Source: Roseomonas gilardii (GTDB lineage Bacteria; Pseudomonadota; Alphaproteobacteria; Acetobacterales; Acetobacteraceae). From it: DNA of 64,000 nt. The translations under genes were made by a program, and so were the position numbers. The notes under the pieces are model-generated. The model worked only from the letters and a program-made list of their open reading frames with translations. It made no database searches and had not been told where the DNA came from. The stretch is taken from assembly GCF_001941945.1 (NCBI RefSeq), contig NZ_CP015583.1, positions 4,178,501-4,242,500 of the forward strand, read 5' to 3'. Below are positions 38,240 through 46,035 of the stretch, one piece after another (within the stretch, counting starts at the first letter, position 1; the number at the start of each line of letters is the position of its first letter).

Positions 38240-39037
38240 TCAGGCGGCCTGGTCGGCCAGGTGGAGCTTGTCGAAGAGATAGGCGGCGTATTCGCCGCTG
38301 CGCGGATGGGCGCGGCGCGCGGCGGGCTCATCGCGGGACGGGAGGTCGAGCACGATCTCCTCCACGATGCGGCCCGGCCGCTCGCTCATCACCAGGATGC
38401 GGTCGGACATGGCCACCGCTTCGGCGAGGTCATGCGTGATCAGCACGGTGGTGATGCCGGAAGCCGCGATGGTCTGCGCGAAGCTCGCCTGCAGCACCAG
38501 CTTGGTCTGCGCGTCGAGGGCGGAGAAAGGCTCGTCCAGCAGCACGATGTCCGGCTCGATGGCCAGGGTGCGCGCCAGCGCCGCGCGCTGCCGCATGCCG
38601 CCGGAAAGCTGGTGCGGATAGCGGTCCGCGAAATCCTTCAACTTGCAGCGCGCGAGTTCGCGCAGCGCCCGCTCGCGCCGTTCGGCACGGGAAACGTTGC
38701 GGGATTCCAGGCCGAACTCGACATTGCGCAGGATGCTGCGCCAGGGCAGCAGCAGGTCCTTCTGCAGCATGAAGCCGACATGCTCGTTCGGCCCCGTCAC
38801 CGGCACGCCGCTGACCGCGACGGAGCCTTCGCTCGGCTGGTCCAGTCCCGCGGTCATGTTCAGGATCGTGCTTTTGCCGCAGCCGGAAGGGCCGATCACC
38901 GACACGAACTCGCCCGGCCGCACGGCGAAGGTGACGTCCTGCACGGCGGTGAAGCTGCCGCCGCCCGAGGCGAAGCGCCGCGTGACGTGCCGGAATTCCA
39001 GCGCGGGCGCGTCAGGCGTCGCGGTGGGCATAGGCAT
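38240..39037 (-). CDS. ABC transporter ATPase (SsuB/TauB type)
   Basis: A 265-residue ATPase: Walker A GPSGCGKST, Q-loop MLQKDLLLPW, signature LSGGMRQRAALARTL, Walker B VLLDEPFSALD and the H-loop ITHDLAEA. It serves the SsuA/C-type components that follow. ATG 39037 is used; ATG 39031 (two codons later, GGA 8 bases upstream) is equally possible. Both overlap the stop of the small HTH gene. Confidence 0.9.
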   Translation of the reverse strand: MPMPTATPDAPALEFRHVTRRFASGGGSFTAVQDVTFAVRPGEFVSVIGPSGCGKSTILNMTAGLDQPSEGSVAVSGVPVTGPNEHVGFMLQKDLLLPWRSILRNVEFGLESRNVSRAERRERALRELARCKLKDFADRYPHQLSGGMRQRAALARTLAIEPDIVLLDEPFSALDAQTKLVLQASFAQTIAASGITTVLITHDLAEAVAMSDRILVMSERPGRIVEEIVLDLPSRDEPAARRAHPRSGEYAAYLFDKLHLADQAA

Positions 39038-39272
39038 CGTCCAGTGAGGCGTTGATGGCGGAAAGCTCGGCCCCGAGCTTCTCCACCGTCCAGGGCGAGG
39101 CCTCACCCGAAGGTGCCGGCACGCCGTCCCGCTGCAGCCAGTCCGCCAGGGCCGCGAAATCGTGGATGCCGTCGGCGAAGGCCCGTTCCAGCGCAGCCGC
39201 CAGCGTCACTTCCGCCTCGGTCAGCGGTCGGGCGAGGCTCTGGCGGGCCAGGGTGTCGTGCGAAGGGTTCAC
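39012..39272 (-). CDS. Small recombinase-like HTH protein
   Basis: An 86-residue protein with a predicted three-helix body (LTEAEVTLAAALERAFADG, HDFAALADWLQRDG, WTVEKLGAELSAINASLDDA). It resembles small proteins named for a recombinase-like helix-turn-helix that sit beside Rieske oxygenase and importer genes. I infer this from pattern memory and have not checked it. The GTG at 39272 (start VNPSHDTLARQ) is chosen because the family begins with Asn-Pro; an ATG at 39326 would add 18 AT-rich codons across the operator region. First gene of the operon, overlapping the ATPase start. Confidence 0.6.
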   Translation of the reverse strand: MNPSHDTLARQSLARPLTEAEVTLAAALERAFADGIHDFAALADWLQRDGVPAPSGEASPWTVEKLGAELSAINASLDDAYAHRDA

Positions 39273-39300
39273 GTCGGATGTCCACGCTGTTCGGGGTGGA

Positions 39301-39327
39301 TGTTCAAATAAGAACTTTATGTTCAAA
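39301..39327. promoter_or_regulatory. Candidate IclR operator/promoter of the catabolic operon
   Basis: An AT-rich island with repeated half sites: TGTTCAAA at 39301-39308 and again at 39320-39327, with GAAC at 39312-39315 between them. GTTC-N6-GAAC and GAAC-N5-GTTC thus form two overlapping inverted repeats, 30-55 bp upstream of the first gene of the minus-strand operon. IclR regulators bind such short palindromes. No unmistakable -35/-10 pair was found. Confidence 0.5.
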
Positions 39328-39772
39328 ACACTCGCGCATTACGCCCTGGGCATCAACAGGAATCTGCGATCTTTGGGAATTCTACTGTGCAACCGCGAAG
39401 AGATCGCCTTTGCGATGGGCGAATTGCCTATTTCATATGCCGGTGAATCTGGGGGCTGTGCGGGAAAGCAGCCAGGTGGCTTGGTTATGCGCGTTGACAC
39501 CTGCTGACACCATTGCTGCCGGTGCGGCCCGATCCCTGGAAGTAGGTGGTAAATCCCTTGTCTGCGCTCGCGGCGACTGCCGGCGCCGACGGATGGGGCC
39601 AGGGCGTGGCATCCTGTGGATTGAGGGGCCAAAGGAAGTGCTGTGGGCGAGGGCGGAGGAACGCCCGCAGGTATTCCCGCGGCCTGACAAAGCCCCGGCC
39701 CACATAACCGCCGCTTAAGGAGTGCCGTGCAGGATGCGCGCCGACGGCAGCGCAGCATGGGGCACGGAGAGC
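39328..39772. other. Intergenic region between divergent catabolic operon and motB
   Basis: About 445 bp without a supportable gene; the first ~190 bp are clearly less GC-rich than their surroundings. A TTGACA hexamer at 39494-39499 has no good -10 partner. TGACACC occurs twice at 39495-39510. The last part (39560-39720) is GC-rich and featureless before the motB start. Confidence 0.4.
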
Positions 39773-40819
39773 GTGGCGAGAACCCGCAACCAGGGACCGA
39801 CGATCGTCATCCGGCGGGAGGAAGGGGGCGAGGCGGGCCATCATGGCGGCGCCTGGAAGGTCGCCTATGCCGATTTCGTCACGGCCATGATGGCCTTCTT
39901 CCTGCTGATGTGGCTGCTCAACGCCACCACGGAGCAGCAGCGCAAGGGCATCGCCGACTACTTCGCGCCGACCAACCTGATGTCCCAGGCGACCTCCGGC
40001 AACGGCCAGCCCTTCGGCGGCAGCACGCCGCATTCCCCCGCCCAGCTTTCCACCGACACCAGCAGCCCGCGCATCGAGACCGGCCCCCGCCCGGTGCTGC
40101 AGGACATCGAGGTGGAGGACGAGACCGAGACCCCCGCCCAGCCGGTCGCGACGCGCGAGGCCCCGCCCGGCCCGGACGACGCTCCCGACGTGAAGCCCGG
40201 GCAGGCGGCGATCGCCGTTCCCGCCCCAGGAGATGGCGGGCCCGGCGCGGCCCGGCGCGATGCCGACCTCGCCGCCGCCTCGGAGGCCGCGCTGCGGCGG
40301 GAGCTGGAGAAGCGGGAGCGCGACGCGCTGGAGCAACTGGCCGGCCAGCTCCGCACCGCCGTGTCGGCCGACCCGGCCCTGGCGGAGCTGGCGCAGCAGT
40401 TCCGGGTGGAGCAGGTGGCGGAGGGGCTGCGGATCCAGCTCCTGGACTCGGAAGGCAAGCCGATGTTCATCTCCGGCGGCAACACGCTGAACGAGCGTTC
40501 CCGCGCCCTGGTCGCCAAGGTCGCCTCGGTGATCCGCCGCGTGCCCAACGCGGTGTCCATCACCGGCCACACCGACGCCACCCCCTTCCGCAACGATGCC
40601 CGCAGCAACTGGGACCTGTCGGCCGAGCGTGCCAATGCCACCCGCCGCCTGCTGGTGGAGAACGGGGTGGGCGAGAGCCGCCTGCGCAGCGTCGCCGGCC
40701 TGGCGGACCGCGAGCCGCTGTTGCCCGAGGCGCCGGAGGCCGCGGCCAACCGCCGCGTCTCCATCCTGCTGCTGCGCCAGGCGCCCCAGCCCCCCGCGAC
40801 CGGAGTGACGCCGCGATGA
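39773..40819 (+). CDS. motB: Flagellar stator protein MotB
   Basis: A 348-residue stator subunit. Near the N-terminus, the plug and helix AYADFVTAMMAFFLLMWLL carries the proton-binding Asp34. A long Pro/Ala/Glu-rich linker follows (residues ~60-175), then an OmpA-like peptidoglycan-binding domain (SITGHTDATPF, LSAERANATRRLL, NRRVSILL). GTG 39773 is chosen because the conserved start NQGPTIVIRRE lies near it; ATG 39734 would add 13 residues. It overlaps motA by 4 bp. No other flagellar genes are in the window. Confidence 0.88.
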   Translation: MARTRNQGPTIVIRREEGGEAGHHGGAWKVAYADFVTAMMAFFLLMWLLNATTEQQRKGIADYFAPTNLMSQATSGNGQPFGGSTPHSPAQLSTDTSSPRIETGPRPVLQDIEVEDETETPAQPVATREAPPGPDDAPDVKPGQAAIAVPAPGDGGPGAARRDADLAAASEAALRRELEKRERDALEQLAGQLRTAVSADPALAELAQQFRVEQVAEGLRIQLLDSEGKPMFISGGNTLNERSRALVAKVASVIRRVPNAVSITGHTDATPFRNDARSNWDLSAERANATRRLLVENGVGESRLRSVAGLADREPLLPEAPEAAANRRVSILLLRQAPQPPATGVTPR

Positions 40820-41682
40820 ACGCGATCCTGGGCCTCGTCGTGATGCTGGGCTGCGTCTTCGGCGGCTATGTGCTGGCTGGCGGCAAGTTCGACATCATCA
40901 TGCATGCCCTGCCGCACGAGATGATGGTGATCGGCGGCGCCGCGCTGGGCACCTTCATCATGGCCAACAGCCTGAACGACATCAAGCACACGCTGGGCGG
41001 GCTGGTGAAGGTGCTCAAGGGCTCGCGCTTCCGCAAGGCACAGTATGTCAGCATGCTCAGCCTGCTGTTCTTCCTGGTGCGGCTGGCGCAGCAGAAGGGC
41101 AACATGGCGCTGGAGCCACATATCGAGAAGCCGGAGGAAAGCACCGCCTTCAACCACTTCCCCGACATCCAGAAGGACCACCACGCCGTCCTGCTGATCT
41201 GCGACTACCTGCGCATGGTTGGCATGAACGCCGACGATCCGCACCAGATCGAGGATGTGATGGCCCGCGAGCTGAAGAAGATGCGGGAGGAGGAGCTGCA
41301 TCCCTCCCATGCCCTGCAGAGCATCGCGGACGCCCTGCCTGCGCTGGGCATCGTCGCGGCGGTGCTGGGCGTGATCAAGACCATGGCCAGCATCGACCAG
41401 CCCCCGACGGTGCTGGGCGGCATGATCGGCGGCGCGCTGGTCGGCACCTTCCTGGGCGTGCTGCTGGCCTATGGCATGGTGGCCCCCGTGGCCGCCCGGC
41501 TGAAAGGCGTGGTGGAGGAGGAGGCCAAGTTCTACGAGGTGATCCGCGCCGTGCTGATCGCCCATCTGCAGGGCAACGCCCCCCAGGTGGCGGTGGAGAC
41601 CGGCCGCAAGATGGCGCCCAGCCAGCACATGCCGAGCTTCCAGGAGCTGGAGACGACCCTGCAGGAACTTCAGATCGCCTGA
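40816..41682 (+). CDS. motA: Flagellar stator protein MotA
   Basis: A 288-residue stator subunit with four membrane helices, two near the N-terminus (AILGLVVMLGCVFGGYVLAGG, read in two parts: AILGLVVMLGCVF, GGYVLAGG) and two near residues 175-225. The cytoplasmic loop contains RVxxxx-type charged residues and EDVMARELKKMREEE. The segment LPALGIVAAVLGVIKTM with conserved Pro is the proton-channel part. The order motB-motA is reversed relative to E. coli. Confidence 0.92.
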   Translation: MNAILGLVVMLGCVFGGYVLAGGKFDIIMHALPHEMMVIGGAALGTFIMANSLNDIKHTLGGLVKVLKGSRFRKAQYVSMLSLLFFLVRLAQQKGNMALEPHIEKPEESTAFNHFPDIQKDHHAVLLICDYLRMVGMNADDPHQIEDVMARELKKMREEELHPSHALQSIADALPALGIVAAVLGVIKTMASIDQPPTVLGGMIGGALVGTFLGVLLAYGMVAPVAARLKGVVEEEAKFYEVIRAVLIAHLQGNAPQVAVETGRKMAPSQHMPSFQELETTLQELQIA

Positions 41683-41749
41683 GGCCCCAGGGAAGCCGAG
41701 ACTCCAGGGAACTTGACGCGAAGGCCGGGCTGCTGTCACCGCTTCCTGC

Positions 41750-42184
41750 ATGAGCGAGATCCAAGAACGGGCCGGCGGCCTGCCCAACCACCTGGGCTTC
41801 GAGGTTGAGGAATGGCGCGACGGCTACGCCCGCGTCGGTTGCGAGGTGGTCCCGGAGCTCCTGAACTTTGCCGGGATCATGCATGGCGGGGCGATCATGG
41901 CCCTGGCCGACCAGGCGGCCGGCATGTCGGGCCTCTGGTGCTCGGTGCCGGGCAATGTCCGCTATGGCGTGACGGTGGACCTCAACTGCCGCTTCGCGAA
42001 CCGGGTGCCCCCGGGGCGGGTGGTAGCGGAGGCCAAGGTGGTCTCGCAAGGCCGCAGCACCTATTTCGTGCAGTTCGAGATCTTCGACGCCCAGCGCAAG
42101 CTGGTGGCCTTCGGCTCCAGCACGCACCGGGTGCGCAAGGGCAGCGAGAGCCTGGAAGGTGTGCCTGGTCCGAGCCTGGAATAG
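41750..42184 (+). CDS. PaaI-type hotdog thioesterase
   Basis: A 144-residue hotdog-fold thioesterase. The family core is present: LLNFAGIMHGGAIMALADQA, with the HGG turn and the acidic residue on the following helix, then VTVDLNCRFANRVPPG. Proteins of this type hydrolyse acyl-CoA or phenylacetyl-CoA derivatives. It is a separate transcription unit; the nearest catabolic genes are on the other strand, so no pathway can be assigned. Confidence 0.87.
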   Translation: MSEIQERAGGLPNHLGFEVEEWRDGYARVGCEVVPELLNFAGIMHGGAIMALADQAAGMSGLWCSVPGNVRYGVTVDLNCRFANRVPPGRVVAEAKVVSQGRSTYFVQFEIFDAQRKLVAFGSSTHRVRKGSESLEGVPGPSLE

Positions 42185-42224
42185 CCTATAACACGTATTT
42201 TGATCGTGCATTCCTCTCATTTGC

Positions 42225-42253
42225 TTGACAGGGTGGGACAATCCACCTAACTC
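42225..42253 (+). promoter_or_regulatory. Sigma-70-like promoter for metNIQ
   Basis: TTGACA (42225-42230), a perfect -35 hexamer, is followed by a 17-bp spacer and TAACTC (42248-42253) as a weak -10. It lies in an AT-richer patch after the thioesterase gene, ~340 bp before metN, leaving a long leader. A strong hairpin (CCCGC...GCGGG with inner CCGGAA/TTCCGG, 42263-42289) follows directly. Confidence 0.5.
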
Positions 42254-42290
42254 CGCCGCTGTCCCGCTGCCGGAACCATTCCGGGCGGGG

Positions 42291-42345
42291 CCGCGGGCGA
42301 TTTGACGGATGCAGCTTGCGCCGCGTCACCAAGAGCTAAAGCGCC
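42291..42345 (+). promoter_or_regulatory. SAM-II riboswitch-like element in the metN leader
   Basis: Elements typical of SAM-II (SAM-alpha) aptamers appear in order: a stem arm GCGGGC (42293-42298), GATTTG right after it (42299-42304), the second arm GCTTGC (42314-42319) and GCTAAA (42335-42340). GATTT and GCTAAA are 36 nt apart, close to the 34 nt of a known SAM-II sequence, and the downstream genes are a methionine importer. The pseudoknot pairing is not convincing by eye, so this is a candidate only. Confidence 0.45.
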
Positions 42346-42347
42346 AG

Positions 42348-42379
42348 GAAGCGAATGCCGGCCTTTCCGGCCCTGCTTC
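42348..42379 (+). promoter_or_regulatory. Hairpin after the SAM-II-like element
   Basis: GAAGC (42348-42352)/GCTTC (42375-42379) with inner GCCGG (42357-42361)/CCGGC (42367-42371) forms a hairpin 8 nt after the GCTAAA block. It could be part of an expression platform; no T tract follows. The remaining 209 nt to the metN start are featureless to me, and metN has no strong Shine-Dalgarno. Confidence 0.4.
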
Positions 42380-42588
42380 GTGGGTCATCCGACGGTGTTG
42401 GAGGATCGCGATGCGCCGCATCATGCGTCTGGCCAGGACAGGCTGAGGCGGTCCGCCCCGGGCAGAGGGTCCGGCGGCGCAGATCGGATCTGCCGGATCG
42501 TCACGTGGCCCCCGTCGCCATTCATGCGACGCCGGGCCGGACCGGAGGCACGGACGCCTCCCAAGAAGCTTCCTGACCGGGTTTTCTC

Positions 42589-43656
42589 ATGTCTTCACAA
42601 GAACAGGCACCGGCCGCCATCCGGCTCCGCGATCTGACACGCCGCTTCACCGCGCGCGGGGCGGAAACGCTGGCGCTGGATGGCGTGTCCCTCGATGTGG
42701 CGCCGGGCGAGGTCTATGGCATCGTCGGCCGCTCCGGCGCCGGCAAGTCCACGCTGATCCGCTGCGTCAACCTGCTGGAACGCCCGGATACGGGCCGGGT
42801 CGAGGTGCTGGGCCGCGACATGCTGGCACTGGACGAGGCCGGGCTGCGCCAGGCGCGGCGCGGCATCGGCATGGTCTTCCAGCATTTCAACCTGCTCTCC
42901 TCCGCCACGGTGGCGGAGAACATCGCCTTCCCCCTTTCCATCGCCGGCGCGGGGCGCGCGGAGCGCGAGGCGCGGGTGCGCGAGCTGCTGCCGCTGGTCG
43001 GGCTGGAGGGCAAGCGCGATGCCTATCCGGCGCAGCTCTCGGGCGGGCAGAAGCAGCGCGTGGGCATCGCCCGCGCCCTGGCTTCGGACCCGAAGGTGCT
43101 GCTCTGCGACGAGGCGACCAGCGCCCTCGACCCCGAGACCACCGCCGACATCCTGTCGCTGATCAAGTCGCTGCGCGACCGGCTGGACCTGACGGTGCTG
43201 CTGATCACCCATGAGATGGCGGTGGTGAAGGCGATCTGCGACCGCGTGGCGGTGATGCAGGCCGGGCGGATCGTGGAGCAGGGCCGGGTCTTCGATGTCT
43301 TCACCCGGCCGCAACAGCCCGTCACCCGCCTTTTCGTGGCGGAGGTGATCGGCCATGCCGTGCCGCCCGGCACGGTCGCCCGCCTGCCGGCGCCGCAGCC
43401 GGGTGAGGAGCGCCGGCTGCTCCAGGTGCTCTTCGCCGGGCCGCATTCCACCCGCGCCGTGGTCAGCGAGGCCTCGCGCCGCTTCGGGCTGGATCTCAAC
43501 ATCGTGTCCGGCCGCATCGACGAGATCGGCGGCGAGCCCTTCGGCCTGATGGCGCTGGCGGCCTATGGCGCGCCGGCGCAACTGGCCCAGGGCGTGGAAT
43601 GGATGCGTTCGCTCGGCCTCGACGTGGCCGATGTGAAGGAAGGGGAGGACCACTGA
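42589..43656 (+). CDS. metN: Methionine ABC transporter ATPase MetN
   Basis: A 355-residue MetN. Walker A is GRSGAGKST, the signature LSGGQKQRVGIARAL and Walker B LLCDEATSALDPET. The C-terminal NIL domain (~265-345: LLQVLFAGPHSTRAVVSEAS, GLDLNIVSGRIDEIGG) is the regulatory domain that binds methionine and inhibits transport. It overlaps metI by 1 bp. Imports D/L-methionine with MetI and MetQ. Confidence 0.93.
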   Translation: MSSQEQAPAAIRLRDLTRRFTARGAETLALDGVSLDVAPGEVYGIVGRSGAGKSTLIRCVNLLERPDTGRVEVLGRDMLALDEAGLRQARRGIGMVFQHFNLLSSATVAENIAFPLSIAGAGRAEREARVRELLPLVGLEGKRDAYPAQLSGGQKQRVGIARALASDPKVLLCDEATSALDPETTADILSLIKSLRDRLDLTVLLITHEMAVVKAICDRVAVMQAGRIVEQGRVFDVFTRPQQPVTRLFVAEVIGHAVPPGTVARLPAPQPGEERRLLQVLFAGPHSTRAVVSEASRRFGLDLNIVSGRIDEIGGEPFGLMALAAYGAPAQLAQGVEWMRSLGLDVADVKEGEDH

Positions 43657-44330
43657 TGCCCAACCTGTTCCCCTGGCTGCCGCCCGCGCTGCAGGACCTG
43701 ATGATCGACGCGGCCTGGGAGACCCTCGTGATGGTCTTCGTCTCCATCGCGGTGGCGGTGGCGATCGGCCTCCCCCTGGCGCTGCTGCTCTACAGCACGG
43801 GGCAGGGCGGGCTGCGTCCGAACGGCTGGATCAACCGGCCGCTCGGCCTGCTGATCAACGCGGTGCGCTCGACCCCCTTCATCATCCTGATGGTGGCCAT
43901 CGTGCCCTTCACCCGCCTCGTCGCGGGCACCTCGATCGGCACCAGCGCCGCCATCGTGCCGCTGGCCCTGGCCGCCACCGCCTTCATCTCCCGCCTCTTC
44001 GAGGGCGCGCTGCGCGAGGTGGACCGGGGGGTGATCGAGGCCGCTCGCGCCATGGGCGCCACGCGGATGCAGATCCTGACCCGCGTCCTGGTGCCGGAGG
44101 CGATGCCCGGCATCATCGCCGCCATCACCGTCTCGCTGGTGAGCCTGGTGGGCTTCTCCGCCATGGCGGGCGCCATCGGTGGCGGCGGCCTCGGCGATCT
44201 CGGCATCCGCTTCGGCTACCAGCGCTTCATGCCGGAGGTGATGGCGACCGTGGTCGTCATCCTGATCCTCTTCGTCCAAGGGCTGCAATCGCTGGGCGAC
44301 TGGCTGGTCCGCCGCGTCAGCCACCGCTGA
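43656..44330 (+). CDS. metI: Methionine ABC transporter permease MetI
   Basis: A 224-residue MetI. Five predicted helices; the family segments NAVRSTPFIILMVAIVPFTR and EAARAMGATRMQILTRVLVP (coupling loop) are clear. The length matches MetI. It overlaps metN by 1 bp and is 35 bp before the first metQ. Confidence 0.93.
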   Translation: MPNLFPWLPPALQDLMIDAAWETLVMVFVSIAVAVAIGLPLALLLYSTGQGGLRPNGWINRPLGLLINAVRSTPFIILMVAIVPFTRLVAGTSIGTSAAIVPLALAATAFISRLFEGALREVDRGVIEAARAMGATRMQILTRVLVPEAMPGIIAAITVSLVSLVGFSAMAGAIGGGGLGDLGIRFGYQRFMPEVMATVVVILILFVQGLQSLGDWLVRRVSHR

Positions 44331-44365
44331 ACAACGAAACGCCACACAACACGGGAAAGAAGACC

Positions 44366-45181
44366 ATGACCATCGCACGCCGCGCGACCCTCGCCGCCCT
44401 TCTCGCCACCCCGGCCCTCGCCACCGTGGCTCATGCCCAGGGCGCGGAGATCGGCACCGCCGCCCGCCCGCTGAAGATGGGCGTGACCGCCGGCCCGCAT
44501 GCCCAGGTGATGGAGAAGGTGCGCGACATCGCCGCCAGGGACGGGCTGGTGATCCGCATCATCGAGTTCACCGACTACATCCAGCCCAACGTGGCGCTCG
44601 CCTCCGGCGACCTGGACGCGAACTCGTTCCAGACCCAGCCCTTCCTCGACCAGCAGGTGAAGGATCGCGGCCTCAAGCTGGTCTCGGTGGCCAAGACCCT
44701 GACCTTCCCGATGGGCATCTACTCCAAGAAGATCAAGTCGGTGGAGGCGCTGCCGCAGGGCGGCCGCATCGCCATCCCCAACGACCCGACCCAGGGCGGG
44801 CGCGGGCTGATGCTCTTCGCCCAGGCCGGCGCCATCAAGCTGCCGGCCAATGCCGATGTGCGCGTGACCGTCGCCGACATCACCGAGAACCCGAAGCGCC
44901 TGCGCATCGTGGAGCTGGAGGCGGCGCAGCTTCCCCGCGCGCTGGACGACGTGGACGCGGCGGCGATCAACACCAACTACGCCATCACCGCCGGGCTGCA
45001 ACCGACCCGCGACGCCATCGCCATCGAGCGCAGCGATAGCCCGCATTCCAACCGCATCGTGGTGCGCCAGGGCGACGAGGAGAAGCCCTGGGTGAAGAAG
45101 CTGATCAATGCCTACCAGAACGACCAGGTGAAGGCCTTCGTGGCGGAGACCTTCTCCGGTTCCGTCATTCCGGCCTTCTGA
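44366..45181 (+). CDS. metQ: Methionine-type binding protein MetQ, copy 1
   Basis: A 271-residue NlpA/MetQ-family protein. Its signal peptide (RRATLAALLATPALATVAHA) is cleaved near AHAQ and has no lipobox Cys, so it should be a free periplasmic protein, unlike E. coli MetQ. Family segments: VTAGPHAQVMEKVRDIAARD, IEFTDYIQPNVALASGDLDA, NSFQTQPFLDQQ and PTQGGRGLMLFAQAGAIKL. Directly follows metI. Confidence 0.9.
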   Translation: MTIARRATLAALLATPALATVAHAQGAEIGTAARPLKMGVTAGPHAQVMEKVRDIAARDGLVIRIIEFTDYIQPNVALASGDLDANSFQTQPFLDQQVKDRGLKLVSVAKTLTFPMGIYSKKIKSVEALPQGGRIAIPNDPTQGGRGLMLFAQAGAIKLPANADVRVTVADITENPKRLRIVELEAAQLPRALDDVDAAAINTNYAITAGLQPTRDAIAIERSDSPHSNRIVVRQGDEEKPWVKKLINAYQNDQVKAFVAETFSGSVIPAF

Positions 45182-45191
45182 GGACAGCGCC

Positions 45192-46022
45192 ATGCAGCGT
45201 CGCCCCCTTCTTGCCGCCGGCCTTCTGGCCGGCGGCGCGCTTCTCCGCCCCGCCATCCTCCGCGCCCAAACGGGGAACCAGGCAGGGGAGATCGGCAGTG
45301 CCGCCCGCCCGCTGAAGATCGGCGTCACCGCCGGGCCGCATGCCCAGGTGACGGAGAAGGTGCGCGAGCTCGCTGCCCAGGACGGCTTCGCGCTCCGCAT
45401 CGTCGAGTTCACGGACTTCATCCAGCCCAACGCGGCGCTCGCGGCGGGCGATCTCGACTGCAACTCCTACCAGCACCAGCCCTTCCTCGATCAGCAGGTG
45501 CGCGACCAGCGCCTGCCGCTGGTGGCCGTGGCCCGGACGCTGATCTTCCCGATGGGCGTCTATTCCCGGAAGCTGCGCGCGCTGTCCGACCTGCCACAGG
45601 GCGGGCGCATCGCCATTCCCAACGATCCCTCGAACGGCGGCCGCGCGCTGGTGCTGCTGGCGCAGGCCGGCCTGTTCAGGCTGACACCCGGCGCCGATTT
45701 CCGCGCCACCGTGGCCGATATCGTGGAGAACCCGAAGCGCCTGCGCATCGTGGAACTGGAAGCGGCGCAGGTTCCCCGCGCGTTGGACGACGTGGATGCG
45801 GCGGCGATCAACACCGACTATGCCATCATCGCCGGGCTGAACCCGGTGCGGGATTCGCTGGCGCGGGAAAGCGGCGAAAGCCCCTATGCCAATCTCATCG
45901 TGGTGCGGCAGCCCGACCGGGATGCTCCCTGGGTGAAGCGCCTCGTCGACACCTACCATCGCGACGAGATCCGCGACTTCGTGCGTGACACCTTCCATGG
46001 CAACGTCGTGGCGGCCTTCTGA
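45192..46022 (+). CDS. metQ: Methionine-type binding protein MetQ, copy 2
   Basis: A 276-residue MetQ paralogue, 10 bp after copy 1, with which it shares most core segments (RPLKIGVTAGPHAQVTEKVR, EFTDFIQPNAALAAGDLDC). It has a Tat-like or Sec signal (MQRRPLLAAGLLAGGALLRP), no lipobox, and a slightly longer linker before the mature domain. Differences in the ligand-cleft region (SYQHQPFLDQ for SFQTQPFLDQ) may change specificity. Confidence 0.9.
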   Translation: MQRRPLLAAGLLAGGALLRPAILRAQTGNQAGEIGSAARPLKIGVTAGPHAQVTEKVRELAAQDGFALRIVEFTDFIQPNAALAAGDLDCNSYQHQPFLDQQVRDQRLPLVAVARTLIFPMGVYSRKLRALSDLPQGGRIAIPNDPSNGGRALVLLAQAGLFRLTPGADFRATVADIVENPKRLRIVELEAAQVPRALDDVDAAAINTDYAIIAGLNPVRDSLARESGESPYANLIVVRQPDRDAPWVKRLVDTYHRDEIRDFVRDTFHGNVVAAF

Positions 46023-46035
46023 GGAGACACGGAAC

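Noticed and set aside
39494-39516. Sigma-54 or sigma-70 promoter for motB at the TTGACACC repeats
   Set aside because: No acceptable -10 at the right distance, and the sigma-54 spacing between the GG and GC elements does not fit.
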